A stretch of DNA of 64,000 nucleotides, from the NCBI RefSeq assembly GCF_004328075.1, contig NZ_SJFN01000001.1, positions 223,700 to 287,699 on the forward strand, read 5' to 3'. Made by a program: the position numbers and the translations under genes. The notes under the pieces are model-generated. The model was not told where the DNA came from, did not search any database, and saw only the letters and a list, made by a program, of their open reading frames with translations. Numbering within the stretch: position 1 is the stretch's first letter; the number at the start of each line of letters is the position of its first letter. This document shows, piece after piece, positions 46,276 through 54,376 of the stretch. This DNA is from Siculibacillus lacustris. GTDB taxonomy: Bacteria > Pseudomonadota > Alphaproteobacteria > Rhizobiales > Ancalomicrobiaceae.

Positions 46276-46291
46276 CGATCAAGTTCGATCA
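46276..46291 (-). promoter_or_regulatory. RhaR box 1 (rhaR promoter)
   Basis: Read on the minus strand the site is TGATCGAACTTGATCG: two TGATCG copies 10 bases apart, so on the same helix face. It lies 50 bases upstream of the rhaR start in the divergent gap. Confidence 0.6.
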
Positions 46292-46338
46292 TATACGTCG
46301 AAACATCTAAGGAAACCGCGCGTGTTTTGCGCTGGCTA

Positions 46339-46354
46339 TGATCGCTTTTGCGCG
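46339..46354 (+). promoter_or_regulatory. Degenerate RhaR box (AraC-gene side)
   Basis: TGATCGCTTTTGCGCG matches TGATCGATTTTGATCG at 13 of 16 positions, 125 bases before the AraC-type gene. It may let RhaR also control the activator gene. Confidence 0.4.
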
Positions 46355-46478
46355 ATATGGTCGGCGACTGCGAAGTCGAATGGGGACATCAGATCCACCC
46401 CGGAACGCCGCGCGAACCTCTGCGGAGGGGCTGCACGTCGCTTTCCGCGTCGACGCGCAACGTCCAGGGAGGCGACAC

Positions 46479-47360
46479 ATGAACCGGGCCGGACACGCTC
46501 CTTTCGGAATGCGGCTGACGTCGCGCGATTTCTTCGCTTCGTCCGATCAGGCGATCGCCGTCGAACCGCGCAACCCCCAAGACGAATTCCCACTGCACGA
46601 CCACGACTTCGACGAGATCGTCATCGTCATGTCGGGCAACGGCTGGCACATTCTCAACGACGCCTCGCATTACATCACCTGCGGCGAGATCTTCTACATC
46701 GACGCCAAGGATCATCATCAGTTCTGCCAGGTCTCCGACCTCAAGCTGACCAACATCCTCTACCGCTTCGACCGGCTGTCGATCGCCAATCCCAGCATCC
46801 TGCCGTTGCTCGGCGGCGGCGAGGCGCAGCCCGATCGCCTGCGCCATTGGCAGATCTCCGAGGACGTCCTGGCGCGGGTCCAGCCGCTGGTCGCCGCCCT
46901 CGAGACCGAGAGCACCCGCCCCGACGCGCTGTCGCAGACCCTGTCGGAAGCGCTCTTCGTGCAGTTGCTGATCCTCTTGGCGCGCAATCGCTTTCCGGTG
47001 CTCGGCGGTGAACTGCACCGCGGCGCCAAGCTCGGCCACGTGCTGAGCTGGCTGCGCCACCGCTGCACCGAGCCGGTCGATTTCGACGACGTGGCGCGGT
47101 CGCTCGGCTGTTCGACCCGCAGCCTCAATCGCCAGTTCCGCGAGGTGATCGGCGCATCGCCCAACCAGTATCTCGGCTGCCTGCGGCTCAATCGGGCGAT
47201 GAACGCGCTGCGCAGCAGCGATCGCAGCATCTGCGAAGTGGCCTTCGACTCCGGCTACAACGACAGCAACTATTTCTCCTTCTGTTTCAGCCGGACCACC
47301 GGCATGTCGCCGCGCGAGTACCGCCGCAGCGCCGGCGGGCTCCGGTCCGTGGCGGCGTGA
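46479..47360 (+). CDS. AraC-family activator related to E. coli RhaS/RhaR
   Basis: This 293-residue protein has an N-terminal cupin domain (VEPRNPQDEFPLHDHDFDEIVIVMSGNG, TCGEIFYIDAKDHH, LKLTNILYRFDRL) and a C-terminal pair of AraC HTH motifs (DFDDVARSLGCSTRSLNRQFREVIGASPNQYL; ICEVAFDSGYNDSNYFSFCFSRTTGMSPREYR). The cupin wording closely follows E. coli RhaS and RhaR (VAIEPR, DF..H.HDF.EIVIV, LTN.LYR). ATG 46479 follows AGGGAGG and gives the expected length. It lies next to rhaR and 140 bases before the fused rhaD. It probably activates the rha genes in response to L-rhamnose. Confidence 0.88.
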   Translation: MNRAGHAPFGMRLTSRDFFASSDQAIAVEPRNPQDEFPLHDHDFDEIVIVMSGNGWHILNDASHYITCGEIFYIDAKDHHQFCQVSDLKLTNILYRFDRLSIANPSILPLLGGGEAQPDRLRHWQISEDVLARVQPLVAALETESTRPDALSQTLSEALFVQLLILLARNRFPVLGGELHRGAKLGHVLSWLRHRCTEPVDFDDVARSLGCSTRSLNRQFREVIGASPNQYLGCLRLNRAMNALRSSDRSICEVAFDSGYNDSNYFSFCFSRTTGMSPREYRRSAGGLRSVAA

Positions 47361-47398
47361 GCGGCGCGGCGGCGCAGCGAGGCCGTCGCGCCGAGCAA

Positions 47399-47424
47399 TG
47401 ATCGATTTTGATCGATCATGATTG
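47399..47424 (+). promoter_or_regulatory. RhaR box 2 (fused rhaD promoter), three phased repeats
   Basis: Three hexamers, TGATCG, TGATCG and TGATTG, start at 47399, 47409 and 47419, exactly one helical turn apart. The first two overlap a 9-base inverted repeat ATGATCGAT/ATCGATCAT (47398-47419). The site is about 76 bases before the rhaD start. Confidence 0.7.
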
Positions 47425-47500
47425 ACTTCGGCGGAAACGCCCTGTCCTATGCGCGCAAACACCGACGCCGCGCGCGGCGATCCTCCAGGGAGAAGCACCC

Positions 47501-49597
47501 ATGACCGTCACCGGATCCCGGCTCGCCGACCTGTGGGACGACGGCCTCGCGGCGTCGATGTCGGAGGCCGAGCGGCTGCGCTACCGCTCCAACCTGCTCG
47601 GCTCGGATCGCCGCATCACCAATTTCGGCGGCGGCAACACCTCGGCCAAGATCGTCGAGACCGATCCGTTGACCGGGGCGGCGGTCGAGGTGTTGTGGGT
47701 CAAGGGCTCGGGCGGCGACATCGGGACGATCGGTCTCGACGGCTTCGCCACGCTCTACATGGACAAGCTCGCGCTGCTGAAGGGCCTGCACCGCGGTCCC
47801 GCCCACGAGGACGAGACCGTCGAGCGGCTCGCCCACTGCACCTTCGGGCTCAACCCCCGCGCCGCGTCGATCGACACGCCGCTGCATGCCTTCGTGCCGT
47901 TCTGCCATGTCGACCACATGCACCCGGATGCGGTGATCGCGCTGGCCGCGTCGAAGGACGGCGAGGCGGCGACCGCGGCGATCTTCGGGTCGGAGATCGG
48001 CTGGTTGCCGTGGCGGCGACCGGGCTTCGAACTGGGGTTGACGCTCGAGCGCTTCGTGCGCGACCACCCGCAGGCGGTCGGGGTGATCCTGGAGAGCCAC
48101 GGGCTGTTCACCTGGGCCGACAGCGCGAAGGCCTGCTACGCGACGACGATCCGCATCGTCAACCGGGCGATCGAGGCGATCGCAGCGGCGACCGCCGGAC
48201 GGCCGGCTTTCGGCGGGCCGGCGCGGCGGGCGCTGGCGCCCGCAGAGCGGCGAGAGGTGGCGGCGGTGCTGATGCCGGCGATCCGCGGGCTGATCTCGGC
48301 CGACGAGGCCAAGGTCGGTCATTTCGACGACGGCGACACGGTGCTCGACTTCGTGACCTCGGCCGAGTTGCACTCCCTGGCCGCGCTCGGCACCAGCTGT
48401 CCCGACCATTTTCTCCGCACCAAGATTCGGCCGCTGGTGATCGACTTCGACCCCGAATCTCCGGATCTCGCCGCGACGATCGGCGGGCTCGCCGCGGCGG
48501 TCGCCGCCTATCGCGACGACTATGCCGCCTATTACGACCGCTGCCGGCACCCCGACAGCCCGGCGCGGCGCGACGCCAATGCGATCGTCCATCTGGTGCC
48601 CGGCGTCGGCATGATCACCTTCGCCAAGGACAAGGCCACCGCCCGCATCGCCGGCGAGTTCTATGTGAATGCGATCAACGTGATGCGCGACGCTGCGCGG
48701 CTGTCCGCCTACGTCGGTCTGCCCGAGAGAGAAGCCTTCGACATCGAATATTGGGCGCTGGAAGAGGCCAAGCTCCGGCGGATGCCGAAACCGCGGCGGC
48801 TCGCCGGCAAGATCGCCCTGGTGACCGGCGGGGCCGGCGGGATCGGCCGGGCGGTCGCCGAGCGGTTGCTGCGCGACGGCGCCTGCGTGATGCTCGCCGA
48901 CGTCGACGCGCCGTCGCTTCTCGCCGCCGAGGCGGAGCTCGCGGCACGGCATTCGGCCGACGTGGTGCGCGGCGTGACCCTCGACGTGACGCGGGAAGAT
49001 CAGGTCGCGGCGGCCTTCGCGGCGACTGCGGTGGCCTTCGGCGGTCTCGACATCCTGGTGTCGAACGCCGGCATCGCCTCCTCGGCGCCGATCGACGAGA
49101 CCGATCTGGCGCTGTGGAACCGCAACATGGACATCCTGTCGACCGGCTATTTCCTGGTGTCGCGCCAGGCCTTCCGGCTGATGAAGACCCAGAAGATCGG
49201 CGGGGCGATCGTCTTCGTCGCCTCCAAGAACGGGCTGGCGGCGTCCCCCAATGCCGCCGCCTATTGCACCGCCAAGGCCGCCGAGATCCACCTCGCCCGC
49301 TGCCTCGCGCTCGAGGGGGCGGAGTTCGCGATCCGCGTCAACACCGTCAATCCCGACATGGTGCTGCGCGGCTCGAAGATCTGGAGCGGCGAATGGCGAG
49401 CCCAGCGCGCCGCCGCCTATGCCGCCGACCCGGCCGATCTGGAAGAACTCTACCGCAAGCGCTCGCTGTTGAAGCGCAGCGTCTTCCCCGAAGACGTCGC
49501 CGAGGCGGTGGCCTTCTTCGTCGGCGACGAATCGTCGAAGTCGACCGGCAACATCCTCAACGTCGACGCCGGCAACGCCCAGGCATTCCCGCGCTGA
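47501..49597 (+). CDS. rhaD: Bifunctional rhamnulose-1-phosphate aldolase/lactaldehyde dehydrogenase (rhizobial RhaD)
   Basis: This 698-residue fusion has an N-terminal class II aldolase (about residues 1-420: NFGGGNTSAK, LHAFVPFCHVDHMHPDAV, ILESHGLF) and a C-terminal SDR (from about 434: ALVTGGAGGIGRAVAE, NAGIASSAP, catalytic Tyr588-x3-Lys592 in YCTAKAAE). This is the RhaD form of rhizobia and some bacilli, which cleaves rhamnulose-1-phosphate and oxidises L-lactaldehyde to L-lactate. GGGAGA precedes the ATG. It duplicates the aldolase step of the 287-residue RhaD and offers an oxidative fate for lactaldehyde beside fucO. Confidence 0.95.
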   Translation: MTVTGSRLADLWDDGLAASMSEAERLRYRSNLLGSDRRITNFGGGNTSAKIVETDPLTGAAVEVLWVKGSGGDIGTIGLDGFATLYMDKLALLKGLHRGPAHEDETVERLAHCTFGLNPRAASIDTPLHAFVPFCHVDHMHPDAVIALAASKDGEAATAAIFGSEIGWLPWRRPGFELGLTLERFVRDHPQAVGVILESHGLFTWADSAKACYATTIRIVNRAIEAIAAATAGRPAFGGPARRALAPAERREVAAVLMPAIRGLISADEAKVGHFDDGDTVLDFVTSAELHSLAALGTSCPDHFLRTKIRPLVIDFDPESPDLAATIGGLAAAVAAYRDDYAAYYDRCRHPDSPARRDANAIVHLVPGVGMITFAKDKATARIAGEFYVNAINVMRDAARLSAYVGLPEREAFDIEYWALEEAKLRRMPKPRRLAGKIALVTGGAGGIGRAVAERLLRDGACVMLADVDAPSLLAAEAELAARHSADVVRGVTLDVTREDQVAAAFAATAVAFGGLDILVSNAGIASSAPIDETDLALWNRNMDILSTGYFLVSRQAFRLMKTQKIGGAIVFVASKNGLAASPNAAAYCTAKAAEIHLARCLALEGAEFAIRVNTVNPDMVLRGSKIWSGEWRAQRAAAYAADPADLEELYRKRSLLKRSVFPEDVAEAVAFFVGDESSKSTGNILNVDAGNAQAFPR

Positions 49598-49911
49598 GCG
49601 TCCGGCTTCGCGGCCGAGATCGGCAGACGACGCCGGCCTCGGCCCTCCACCGACGCGTCTTCGACCGCCGGGGATGGAGATTGCGTAGCAAGCTTGAGAT
49701 GACGTTACGTCATGTCGAGTAGGATTCCATCCCTGACGCAACATCACTGTGCCACTGACCCAGATTTTCTGCCGTATCTGCAAAGTCGTGCGGCCTTCTA
49801 CTCCTGTTTTTATGAGATTTTTTACGCCTATTGTCCGTTAACTCGACCGGTGAAAGCGGGCACCCGGATCGACGCCTCAGGCGCCTTCGGTGGACAGGGC
49901 TGAGACTGAGA
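49598..49911. other. Intergenic region with hairpin, dyad and AT-rich promoter stretch
   Basis: It contains the hairpin at 49612-49644, the dyad ATGACG-TTA-CGTCAT (49699-49713) and an AT-rich stretch around 49795-49840 (TTTTTATGAGATTTTTTACG) that is the likely promoter of the HD-GYP gene. No gene is seen. Confidence 0.6.
49612..49644 (+). terminator. Hairpin after fused rhaD
   Basis: GGCCGAG (49612-49618) pairs with CTCGGCC (49638-49644), and an inner CGGC/GCCG pair is separated by a 2-base internal loop. It starts 15 bases after the stop. The following bases CTCCAC are not T-rich. Confidence 0.5.
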
Positions 49912-51441
49912 ATGCGCATCTCGATCAAGATCTCCCTGATGGTCGGCATGGCCCTGTCGGTCGGATTTCTGGTGGGCCAAGCCGCCATGGCGGTGTCGAT
50001 GCTGCGTCAGGTCCACACCACCAACACCGCCATCGCCACCGATTGGCTGCCGTCGGTGCGCGTGCTCGGCGAGATCAATCTGCACGCGACGCGCTATCGC
50101 CTGCGGGCGGCGCGTCACGTGATGAACGTCTACGACACCCACGTGCCGGAGATCGAGGCGCAACTCGCCGAGGAGGCCGCACAACTCCAGCAGGATTTCG
50201 CGAGTTACGAGCCGTTGATCTCGGACGAGGGCGAGCGCCGGGCGTGGACCGATTTCCGCGGCGACTGGAATCTCTACACCGCCGCTCAGGACGAGGTTCT
50301 GGCGGCGAGCCGGCGCGGCGACAAGGTGCGGGCCGCCGAGATCATCGAAGAGAGCCGCGACCTGTTCCTCGGCGCCATCGCCAAATTGACCCGGGAGATC
50401 GACACCAACAACGGCTATGTCGCCGCCGCGACGGTCGCCGCCGAACAAACCTATGCGCGCGCGCTGATCGCGGTCGTCGCCCTGGCGGTGATCGCGGTGA
50501 TCTTCGGACTGGCGGTGTGGCGCTTCGTCGTGGTCACCGCCGCGACTGCCCTCGATCGGCTGATCGGGGCGATGAAGTCGATCGCCGCGGGGGACTTCGG
50601 CACGGCGATCCCGTCGCGCGAGCGCCGGGACGAGATCGGCGACATGGCCCAGACCCTGGTGGTGTTCCGCGACGGCCTCGCCGAAGCCGAACGCCTGCGC
50701 GCCGAGCAGGCGGCCCTCGACCTCGCCAATCTGCGGCTGATGCGCGAGGCCGAACAGAATCTGTCGGCCCTGGCGGAACGGCTCGACGCGGAGGTGACCC
50801 AGAAGACCCGCGACCTCGCCGAGCGCGAGCGCGAGATCATCTGGCGCCTGTCGCGCGCCACCGAACGGCGCGACAGCGACACCGGCGACCACATCGCCCG
50901 GATGGCGCGGATCGCCGGTCTGGTCGCCGAGGCGATGGGCCTGCCCGACGCCGACCGTCGCCTGATCGAACTCGCCGCCCAGATGCACGACATCGGCAAG
51001 GTCGGCATTCCCGACGACATCCTGTTCAAACCCGGCGCCTTCATGCCGGACGAACGACGGGTGATGGAGACCCATGCCCTGCTCGGCTGGGACATCCTCA
51101 AGGGCTCGGAATCGCGGCTAATCCAGATGGCCGCCGACGTGGCGGTCAGCCACCACGAGAAGTGGGACGGCAGCGGCTATCCCCGCGGCCTCGCCGGCGA
51201 GGCCATCCCACTGTGCGGCCGCATCGCCGCGGTCGCCGACGTGTTCGACGCGCTGCTGTCGCGCCGCGCCTACAAGGCCGAGTGGCCGATCGAAGAGGCG
51301 CGCGCCTACATCGCCGACAATGCCGGCCGGCATTTCGATCCGGCCTGCGTCGACGCCTTCTTCGCGCGCTGGGACGAAATCGCCGCGATCGCCGGGGTCT
51401 CCGCCTCCGAAGTCGCCGCCTCGGCGTCGGCCGCGGCCTGA
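49912..51441 (+). CDS. HD-GYP cyclic-di-GMP phosphodiesterase with chemoreceptor-like sensor
   Basis: This 509-residue protein has a membrane helix (about residues 8-30), a periplasmic four-helix-bundle sensor (about 31-180, with TDWLPSVRVLGEI), a second helix (ALIAVVALAVIAVIFGLAVW) and a HAMP domain. A coiled linker ([23 protein letters not shown]) follows, then an HD-GYP domain with HD in QMHDIGKVGIPDDILFKPG (about 357-375), HHEKWDGSGYPRGL (about 414-427) and a conserved GRIAAVADVFDAL. The intact HD and GYP residues predict active c-di-GMP hydrolysis. Its sensor, HAMP and linker resemble those of the adjacent chemoreceptor. Confidence 0.92.
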   Translation: MRISIKISLMVGMALSVGFLVGQAAMAVSMLRQVHTTNTAIATDWLPSVRVLGEINLHATRYRLRAARHVMNVYDTHVPEIEAQLAEEAAQLQQDFASYEPLISDEGERRAWTDFRGDWNLYTAAQDEVLAASRRGDKVRAAEIIEESRDLFLGAIAKLTREIDTNNGYVAAATVAAEQTYARALIAVVALAVIAVIFGLAVWRFVVVTAATALDRLIGAMKSIAAGDFGTAIPSRERRDEIGDMAQTLVVFRDGLAEAERLRAEQAALDLANLRLMREAEQNLSALAERLDAEVTQKTRDLAEREREIIWRLSRATERRDSDTGDHIARMARIAGLVAEAMGLPDADRRLIELAAQMHDIGKVGIPDDILFKPGAFMPDERRVMETHALLGWDILKGSESRLIQMAADVAVSHHEKWDGSGYPRGLAGEAIPLCGRIAAVADVFDALLSRRAYKAEWPIEEARAYIADNAGRHFDPACVDAFFARWDEIAAIAGVSASEVAASASAAA

Positions 51442-51873
51442 GGATCGGGTCGGCACGTCGCGTTCGGCGTGTTCGCGCCGGTTCGCCCCCGTCCCGCGGC
51501 GCCTCGACAGTCTCCGCCAAGTCGCCGAAGCCTTTCCAACTTGGAAACATTCACCGCTTGCGATCAAGTCGCCGGCGACGTCGCCGTTTCGCTTCGATCG
51601 TATTGCGGTCATCCGCCATCCATTCCCCGGTGACGTGAAAATATTCTTATTCAACAGACATCGTCTTACGCGACGTAATTTCGATTTGTTCTTCTGATAT
51701 GGTATCGCTTCAACTGGCATTACAATCAATTCTCGCGATTATCGACAATGCCACCATCTTGTTTCATTGGTCATTTCTTAACCAGGCCCATCTAGGATTG
51801 CTCTCACCACCCTGTCTCAAGCCGGCCCGGCGTTTCGAGGTCCGGTCGACATTCGACGTCGGAGAAGACTGCA
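51442..51873. other. AT-rich intergenic region before the chemoreceptor
   Basis: 432 bases without a convincing gene. From about 51595 to 51800 it is clearly lower in GC than the rest of the window (for example GAAAATATTCTTATTCAAC near 51636). It likely holds the chemoreceptor promoter and perhaps an untranslated leader. No sigma-factor consensus or RNA family was identified. Confidence 0.55.
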
Positions 51874-53550
51874 ATGAAAATCTCGGTCAAGGCATCGCTG
51901 ATGGCGATCGTCGTCGTCCTGGTCGGCTTCCTGCTCGGCGAAGGCGTCGTCGCGATCTTCAATCTGAAGGCCATCCGGGCCACCACGGCCGAGATCACCG
52001 ACGACTGGCTGCCCTCGGTGCGGGCGCTCGGCGAGATCAAATACGGAGTGACCCGTTACCGGCTCGCCGGCTCGCGCCATGTGATGAACGGCGACGAAGC
52101 GACCAAGAAGGAGATCGACGGGGTCCTCAAGGACTATCTCGCCCAGATCGAGAAGAGCTTCGCGGTCTACGAACCGCTGGTCACCAGCGCCGAGGAACGC
52201 GCCCTGTGGAGCGCGGTCAAGTCCAAGTGGGCGGCCTATGTCGCGGTGCAGGAGAAGACCCAGGCGCTGAGCAATTCCAAGGAGGCCGACAAGGCCACCC
52301 AGATGTTCAACGCCGCCAAGACCGAGTTCAATGCCGCGCTCGCCGATCTCGACCGGGGCGTCGAGATCAACAACAAGGGCGCGCTCGAGGCCACCCGCCG
52401 TGCCCAGACGACCTTCGACGCCGCCTTCGCCCAGATCCTGGTTCTCGCCGGCATCGCCGTGGCGGTCGGAGTCGGGGCCGGATTGTTCGTCGCGCTCGGC
52501 ATCTCCGCCCCGTTGCAGCGCCTGACCGGCGCCATGCAGAAGGTGGCCGGCGGACAGCTCAAAGCCGACATCCCGTCGGTGACCCGCGGCGACGAGATCG
52601 GCGACATGGCGCGCACCCTGATCGTGTTCCGCGACGGTCTCGCCGAGACCGAACGCCTGCGCGCCGAAGAGGCCACGCGGGAAAAGGCCGCGGCCGAGCG
52701 AATGGTCGCCGAACGCCATCGCATCGCCGACCGCTTCCAGGAATCGATGGGGGCACTCGCCGAGGGCTTCGTCAATTCCTCGGCCGAGGTCGCCGACGCG
52801 GCCCGCAACCTCGCCGCCACCGCCGAAGAGACCTCGCGCCAAGCCGGCGCGGTCGCCGAAGCCGCCGAGACGGCGTCGGGCAACGTCGAGACCGTCGCCG
52901 CCTCGACCGAGGAGATGGCCGCCTCGGTGCGCGAGATCAACGAGCGCGTCTGCGATTCGACCCGGATCGCCAAGGTCGCGGCCGACGAAGCCGAGGCCAC
53001 CCAAGAGAACATCCGATCGCTCTCCGGGGCCGCCGACCGCATCGGCGACGTGGTCAACCTGATCAAGGACATCGCCGGCCAGACCAACCTGCTGGCGCTC
53101 AATGCGACGATCGAGGCGGCACGCGCCGGCGAAGCCGGCAAGGGTTTCGCGGTGGTCGCCTCGGAAGTGAAGCAGCTCGCCGCCCAGACCGCCTCGGCGA
53201 CCGACGAGATCGCCTCGACGGTCGGCCGGATCCAGGCGGCGACCGCCGAGACGGTGGCCTCGATCAGCCGCATCGTCGCGACCATCGGGACCATCCAGGA
53301 AGTGTCGGCGTCGATCGCCGGCGCCGTCCAGCAACAGGGTGCGGCGACGCACGAGATCTCCAGCAACACCCATCGCGCCGCCGAAGGCACCGCCCACGTC
53401 TCGCAGAACATTTCGGGCGTCGGCCATGCCGCCGAGATGACCGGTTCGGCGGCGACCCAGTTGATGGGTCTGTCCGGCGCCCTGTCGTCGGAAGCCGACC
53501 GTCTGACCAAGGAAGTGAAGGGCTTCGTGGCGACGTTGCGCGCCGGCTGA
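51874..53550 (+). CDS. Methyl-accepting chemotaxis protein
   Basis: This 558-residue chemoreceptor has a membrane helix (residues 8-30), a four-helix-bundle sensor with [14 protein letters not shown], a second helix (about 188-210), HAMP ([20 protein letters not shown]) and a cytoplasmic signalling domain. Its hairpin tip reads [38 protein letters not shown] (about 400-437). No C-terminal CheR-docking pentapeptide is seen; the protein ends FVATLRAG. It signals through CheW/CheA to the flagellar motor. The sensor is paralogous to that of the HD-GYP protein upstream. Confidence 0.95.
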   Translation: MKISVKASLMAIVVVLVGFLLGEGVVAIFNLKAIRATTAEITDDWLPSVRALGEIKYGVTRYRLAGSRHVMNGDEATKKEIDGVLKDYLAQIEKSFAVYEPLVTSAEERALWSAVKSKWAAYVAVQEKTQALSNSKEADKATQMFNAAKTEFNAALADLDRGVEINNKGALEATRRAQTTFDAAFAQILVLAGIAVAVGVGAGLFVALGISAPLQRLTGAMQKVAGGQLKADIPSVTRGDEIGDMARTLIVFRDGLAETERLRAEEATREKAAAERMVAERHRIADRFQESMGALAEGFVNSSAEVADAARNLAATAEETSRQAGAVAEAAETASGNVETVAASTEEMAASVREINERVCDSTRIAKVAADEAEATQENIRSLSGAADRIGDVVNLIKDIAGQTNLLALNATIEAARAGEAGKGFAVVASEVKQLAAQTASATDEIASTVGRIQAATAETVASISRIVATIGTIQEVSASIAGAVQQQGAATHEISSNTHRAAEGTAHVSQNISGVGHAAEMTGSAATQLMGLSGALSSEADRLTKEVKGFVATLRAG

Positions 53551-53707
53551 GGCGCCGATCGACCGGGACGGCGCTCCTTCGGGCAGCCGTGCCGGAAAAT
53601 TGCGCTCGATCGCCGCGACGGGGCGTCGCATGCTGGCGCGGCGCGGGGCGTTCGAAACGATCGACGAGCCTCCGCGGCGAGGTGTGACGACGCGGCGGAG
53701 GCAGGAC

Positions 53708-54376
53708 GTGCAGGACGACGACCCGACGGACCGGCGCGAAGCGTCGATCGGCTTCGACTTCGGCCGCCTCTCCGGCCGCGAACGCTACAAGCTGCTGATC
53801 GGCGCGATCGTGCCGCGCCCGATCGCCCTGGTGACCACCGTCGACCGCGACGGCCGGGTCAATGCCGCGCCCTTCTCCTTCTTCAACTGCCTGTCGGCCG
53901 ATCCGGCGATCCTGGCGATCGGCGTCGAACGGCGCGGCGACGGGCGGCCCAAGGACACCGGCCGCAACATCCGCGACACCCAGGCCTTCACCGTCAACAT
54001 CGTGTCGCGGGCCCTGCTCGACGCGATGAACACCTGCGCCGTGGCCTTCGAGCCGGAAGTCGACGAGACCGTCGCCGCCGGACTGGCGCTGCGGCCCGGC
54101 GTGGCGGTGCCCTGCCCGTCGCTGCTCGCCTCGCCGGCGTCGTTCGAATGCCGCCACCACGTCACCCTGGCGATCGGCGGCAGCCGCGACATCGTGCTCG
54201 GCGAGGTGGTCCACGCCCACATCCACCGCGACTGCGTGAACGAGCGGCTGCACGTCGATCCGGTCGTCCTCGACGCGATCGGCCGCATGGGCGGCGACCT
54301 CTATGCCTCGACCCGCGACTTGTTCGAGCTGCCGACCCCGTCGGTCGCCGAGTGGCAGGCGGCGACGCGCCGATGA
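53708..54376 (+). CDS. Flavin reductase family protein
   Basis: This 222-residue FMN-binding split-barrel protein is of the DIM6/NTAB-like type: IGAIVPRPIALVTTVDRDGRVNAAPFSFFNCLSADPAILAIGV, then DTGRNIRDTQAFTVNIVSRALLDAMN and FECRHHVTLAIGG. It probably supplies reduced flavin or acts as a flavoprotein oxidoreductase. The start is a GTG with GGAGGCAGGAC upstream; the longer frame from 53600 is less likely. The stop overlaps the next ATG by 4 bases. It is not closely similar to the flavin reductase at the window start. Confidence 0.85.
   Translation: MQDDDPTDRREASIGFDFGRLSGRERYKLLIGAIVPRPIALVTTVDRDGRVNAAPFSFFNCLSADPAILAIGVERRGDGRPKDTGRNIRDTQAFTVNIVSRALLDAMNTCAVAFEPEVDETVAAGLALRPGVAVPCPSLLASPASFECRHHVTLAIGGSRDIVLGEVVHAHIHRDCVNERLHVDPVVLDAIGRMGGDLYASTRDLFELPTPSVAEWQAATRR

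Noticed and set aside
47501-49597. Assembly or frameshift fusion of separate aldolase and SDR genes
   Set aside because: The 698-residue two-domain layout is the established form of rhizobial RhaD, with intact residues in both halves.
51699-53687. Long plus-strand frame overlapping the chemoreceptor
   Set aside because: It is an out-of-frame shadow. The chemoreceptor frame has all domains and a proper start.
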